A DNA stretch of 64,000 nucleotides. Source: Zancudomyces culisetae. Lineage: Eukaryota > Kickxellomycota > Harpellomycetes > Harpellales > Legeriomycetaceae. The notes beneath the pieces are model-generated. The model searched no databases. It saw only the letters and a program-made list of their open reading frames with translations, and was not told where the DNA came from. Of the stretch, positions 63,957-64,000 are shown piece after piece. Position 1 is the first letter of the stretch. Every line of letters begins with the position of its first letter. Location of the stretch: assembly GCA_001969505.1 (NCBI GenBank), contig LSSK01000094.1, forward strand, positions 40,433-104,432, in the 5' to 3' direction. The position numbers and the translations under genes are program-made.

Positions 63957-64000
63957 CGCTCCCAGCTAGGCTTGAACTAGCAACCTCCTGATTAACAGTC
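63957..64000 (-). tRNA. tRNA-Asn (GTT), 3' part, cut by the window edge
   Basis: The minus strand reads ...GACTGTTAATC, with anticodon GTT in loop CTGTTAA. It continues with 3' anticodon stem TCAGG, variable bases AGGTT, T arm GCTAG-TTCAAGC-CTAGC, acceptor strand TGGGAGC and discriminator G. The 5' half (acceptor, D arm, 5' anticodon stem) lies beyond position 64000. Pol III T runs follow directly (TTTCCTTTTTAG then TTTTTTT). Confidence 0.93.

Overview
This window is AT-rich nuclear DNA from a eukaryote, most likely a fungus. The products read as ordinary opisthokont cell-biology genes: Mcr1, Mpv17/Sym1, derlin, Vps39, CCT5, Trs20, Crc1, Orc4, glycine-cleavage H protein, Aos1, PIG-L/Gpi12, kynurenine aminotransferase and cytochrome c1. 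Introns are short (about 60-210 bp) and end in TAG or CAG. CTG is read as leucine wherever conserved proteins can be checked (for example in CCT5), so the yeast CUG-Ser code does not apply. A GM130-like golgin, a possible dynactin p24 and a UPF0658 Golgi protein would fit an early-diverging fungus better than a budding yeast, but that placement is an inference. I saw no transposon, provirus or CRISPR array, and no sign of a prokaryotic operon.

Layout. 0.7-3.6 kb: two tandem NADH-cytochrome b5 reductases. 3.9-7.9 kb: three intronless Mpv17/PMP22-family genes. 8.3-12 kb: an F-box/LRR protein and a derlin. 12.7-17 kb: a 1,422-residue coiled-coil golgin. 17.2-23.1 kb: a very large Vps39 interrupted by a 452-base assembly gap. 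24.4-27.6 kb: CCT5 and Trs20. 27.7-33 kb: a 1,757-residue PPR-like protein. 34.6-37 kb: two tandem LOR/scramblase-like genes. 38.5-39.8 kb: a UPF0658 membrane protein. 40.4-44.1 kb: two tandem acylcarnitine carriers. 45.2-47.6 kb: Orc4. 48.7-51.6 kb: glycine-cleavage H protein and Aos1. 52.3-55 kb: a HisC/CobC-type aminotransferase and Gpi12. 56.6-61.1 kb: a multispan membrane protein, a kynurenine aminotransferase and a possible dynactin p24. 61.5-63.1 kb: cytochrome c1. 63.96-64 kb: the 3' part of a tRNA-Asn.

Themes. Nine of about 24 genes are local tandem paralogues from four families. Mitochondrial functions are over-represented: Mcr1, Mpv17, acylcarnitine carriers, H protein, kynurenine aminotransferase, cytochrome c1 and the PPR-like protein. 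A second group serves membrane traffic and ERAD: derlin, golgin, Vps39, Trs20, UPF0658 and Gpi12. Hexanucleotide microsatellites recur inside and outside genes, and in Vps39 they produce a long series of dipeptide repeats.

Many coding regions had to be joined across introns by eye. Exon boundaries are given with each gene. All were checked for phase; the only junction that does not close cleanly is in Aos1. Homology statements come from motif recognition, not from a database search.
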